In this document: piece by piece, positions 4,814 to 5,461 of the stretch | How positions within the stretch are numbered: position 1 is the first letter of the stretch | Layout of the letters: each line of letters opens with the position of its first letter | Source: Alphaproteobacteria bacterium | GTDB lineage: Bacteria; Pseudomonadota; Alphaproteobacteria; Rhizobiales; Devosiaceae | Direction of reading: 5' to 3' | DNA: 5,461 nt | Assembly (NCBI GenBank): GCA_018820005.1 | Contig: JAHJOS010000671.1 | Location: forward strand, 1-5,461 | Translations under genes and position numbers: made by a program | Notes under the pieces: generated by a model | The model's database searches: none | Told to the model about the DNA's origin: nothing | Seen by the model: the letters and a program-made list of their open reading frames with translations, nothing else

Positions 4814-5461
4814 TCAGGCCGCACGCGGTGGTGCTGTCGACTCTTCCTGTGGGGCGGCCACTTCCGTCAGCGACAAAGGCGCCTCGGCGGGGACAGCCAC
4901 CATATCGCCGGAAAATACCACGCGATTGCGGCCGGCGTGCTTGGCCGCATAGAGCGCTGCGTCGGCCTGGGCAAACAGCGCTGCGGTCGGCACGGTCCCC
5001 AACGCCAGGGCCACGCCAAAGCTGGCGCTGATCCCGATGGTTTCGCCCTGCCAGTCAATCGCCAGGTCATCGATGCAAGCGCGCAGCCTCTCGGCGACTT
5101 GGCGCGCCACATTGGCATTGGTGTCAGGCAGCAGCACCGCCAGTTCCTCGCCACCCAGCCGGGACAGCATGTCGCGATCGCGCAGGCTGGCCCGCAGGGC
5201 CTTCGAGACCTGCTGCAGCACGCGATCGCCCGCCGCATGCCCGAAGGTATCGTTGACGACCTTGAAGTGATCGAGATCGATCACCACCAGCGCCGCTTCG
5301 CTATGGGGGCTGCGCAGCCCCAGCATGCCCCGCTCGAACGCGCGCCGATTGGGCAGTGCCGTCAGTGAATCGGTAAGCGCGCGCCATTTCCAGTCCTGTT
5401 CACGCTCGATCTGCGCCAGTTCGCGCTCGACAAACAGCCCCAGCGCCACCGCGCCCAGCAC
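4814..5461 (-). CDS. GGDEF diguanylate cyclase (N-terminal part beyond window edge)
   Basis: The visible 216 codons (215 residues and the stop) encode a GGDEF domain that makes cyclic di-GMP from two GTP. Numbering from the window edge, DSLTALPNRRAFE (31-43) opens the domain and VVIDLDHFKVVNDTFGH (59-75) holds the metal- and substrate-binding residues. GGEEL (103-107) is the active-site signature in its functional GGEEF-like form. R94-D-R-D97 lies five residues before it, an intact inhibitory I-site (RxxD), so product feedback is expected. ASFGVALAL and ADAALYAAKHAGRNRV end the domain, followed by a ~30-residue Ala/Pro/Glu-rich tail. The first visible residues (VLGAVALGLFVERE) look like the end of a transmembrane helix leading into a short charged linker, so a membrane-bound sensor N-terminus is probable but not visible. 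The GTG at the window edge is an internal Val codon or an alternative start, not a supported start. The gene converges on the adenosyltransferase gene with a 36-bp gap. Confidence 0.93.
   Translation of the reverse strand: MLGAVALGLFVERELAQIEREQDWKWRALTDSLTALPNRRAFERGMLGLRSPHSEAALVVIDLDHFKVVNDTFGHAAGDRVLQQVSKALRASLRDRDMLSRLGGEELAVLLPDTNANVARQVAERLRACIDDLAIDWQGETIGISASFGVALALGTVPTAALFAQADAALYAAKHAGRNRVVFSGDMVAVPAEAPLSLTEVAAPQEESTAPPRAA

Overview
The window reads as an ordinary chromosomal stretch of a high-GC alphaproteobacterium. The order Hyphomicrobiales is most likely, perhaps near Devosia or Pelagibacterium. I infer this from the strong G/C bias at third codon positions, the alphaproteobacterial style of DsbB, the small stand-alone HNH protein, and a 'twin transmembrane helix' small protein beside a PduO-type cobalamin adenosyltransferase. 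The genus is a guess from memory, not a search result. I see no phage, transposon, CRISPR, tRNA or rRNA signal, and no clear novel multigene system.

Layout, left to right: (1) the last 47 codons of an unrecognised plus-strand frame; (2) a 152-bp gap with two successive inverted repeats, then dsbB on the plus strand; (3) a short convergent gap, then a minus-strand block, in transcription order an AlkA-like DNA glycosylase, an alpha/beta-hydrolase carboxylesterase coupled to it by a 4-base GTGA overlap, and, after 89 bp, an HNH endonuclease with its own possible promoter; (4) plus-strand gluQRS, divergent from the glycosylase gene with overlapping 5' ends; (5) a decayed C-terminal remnant of a LysR-type regulator, readable only by joining frames; (6) a 66-residue two-helix membrane protein followed 6 bp later by the adenosyltransferase; (7) a convergent minus-strand diguanylate cyclase cut by the right edge.

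Functionally these are scattered housekeeping roles: disulfide formation in the periplasm (DsbB), alkylation repair (AlkA-like), modification of queuosine on tRNA-Asp (GluQRS), adenosylcobalamin supply (PduO-type ATR) and c-di-GMP signalling (GGDEF protein). Only glycosylase plus esterase, and small membrane protein plus adenosyltransferase, look like tight transcription units.

The points most worth a second look are the frameshifted lysR remnant, the overlapping divergent start regions of the glycosylase gene and gluQRS (with a possible leaderless gluQRS message), and the two stacked hairpins upstream of dsbB.
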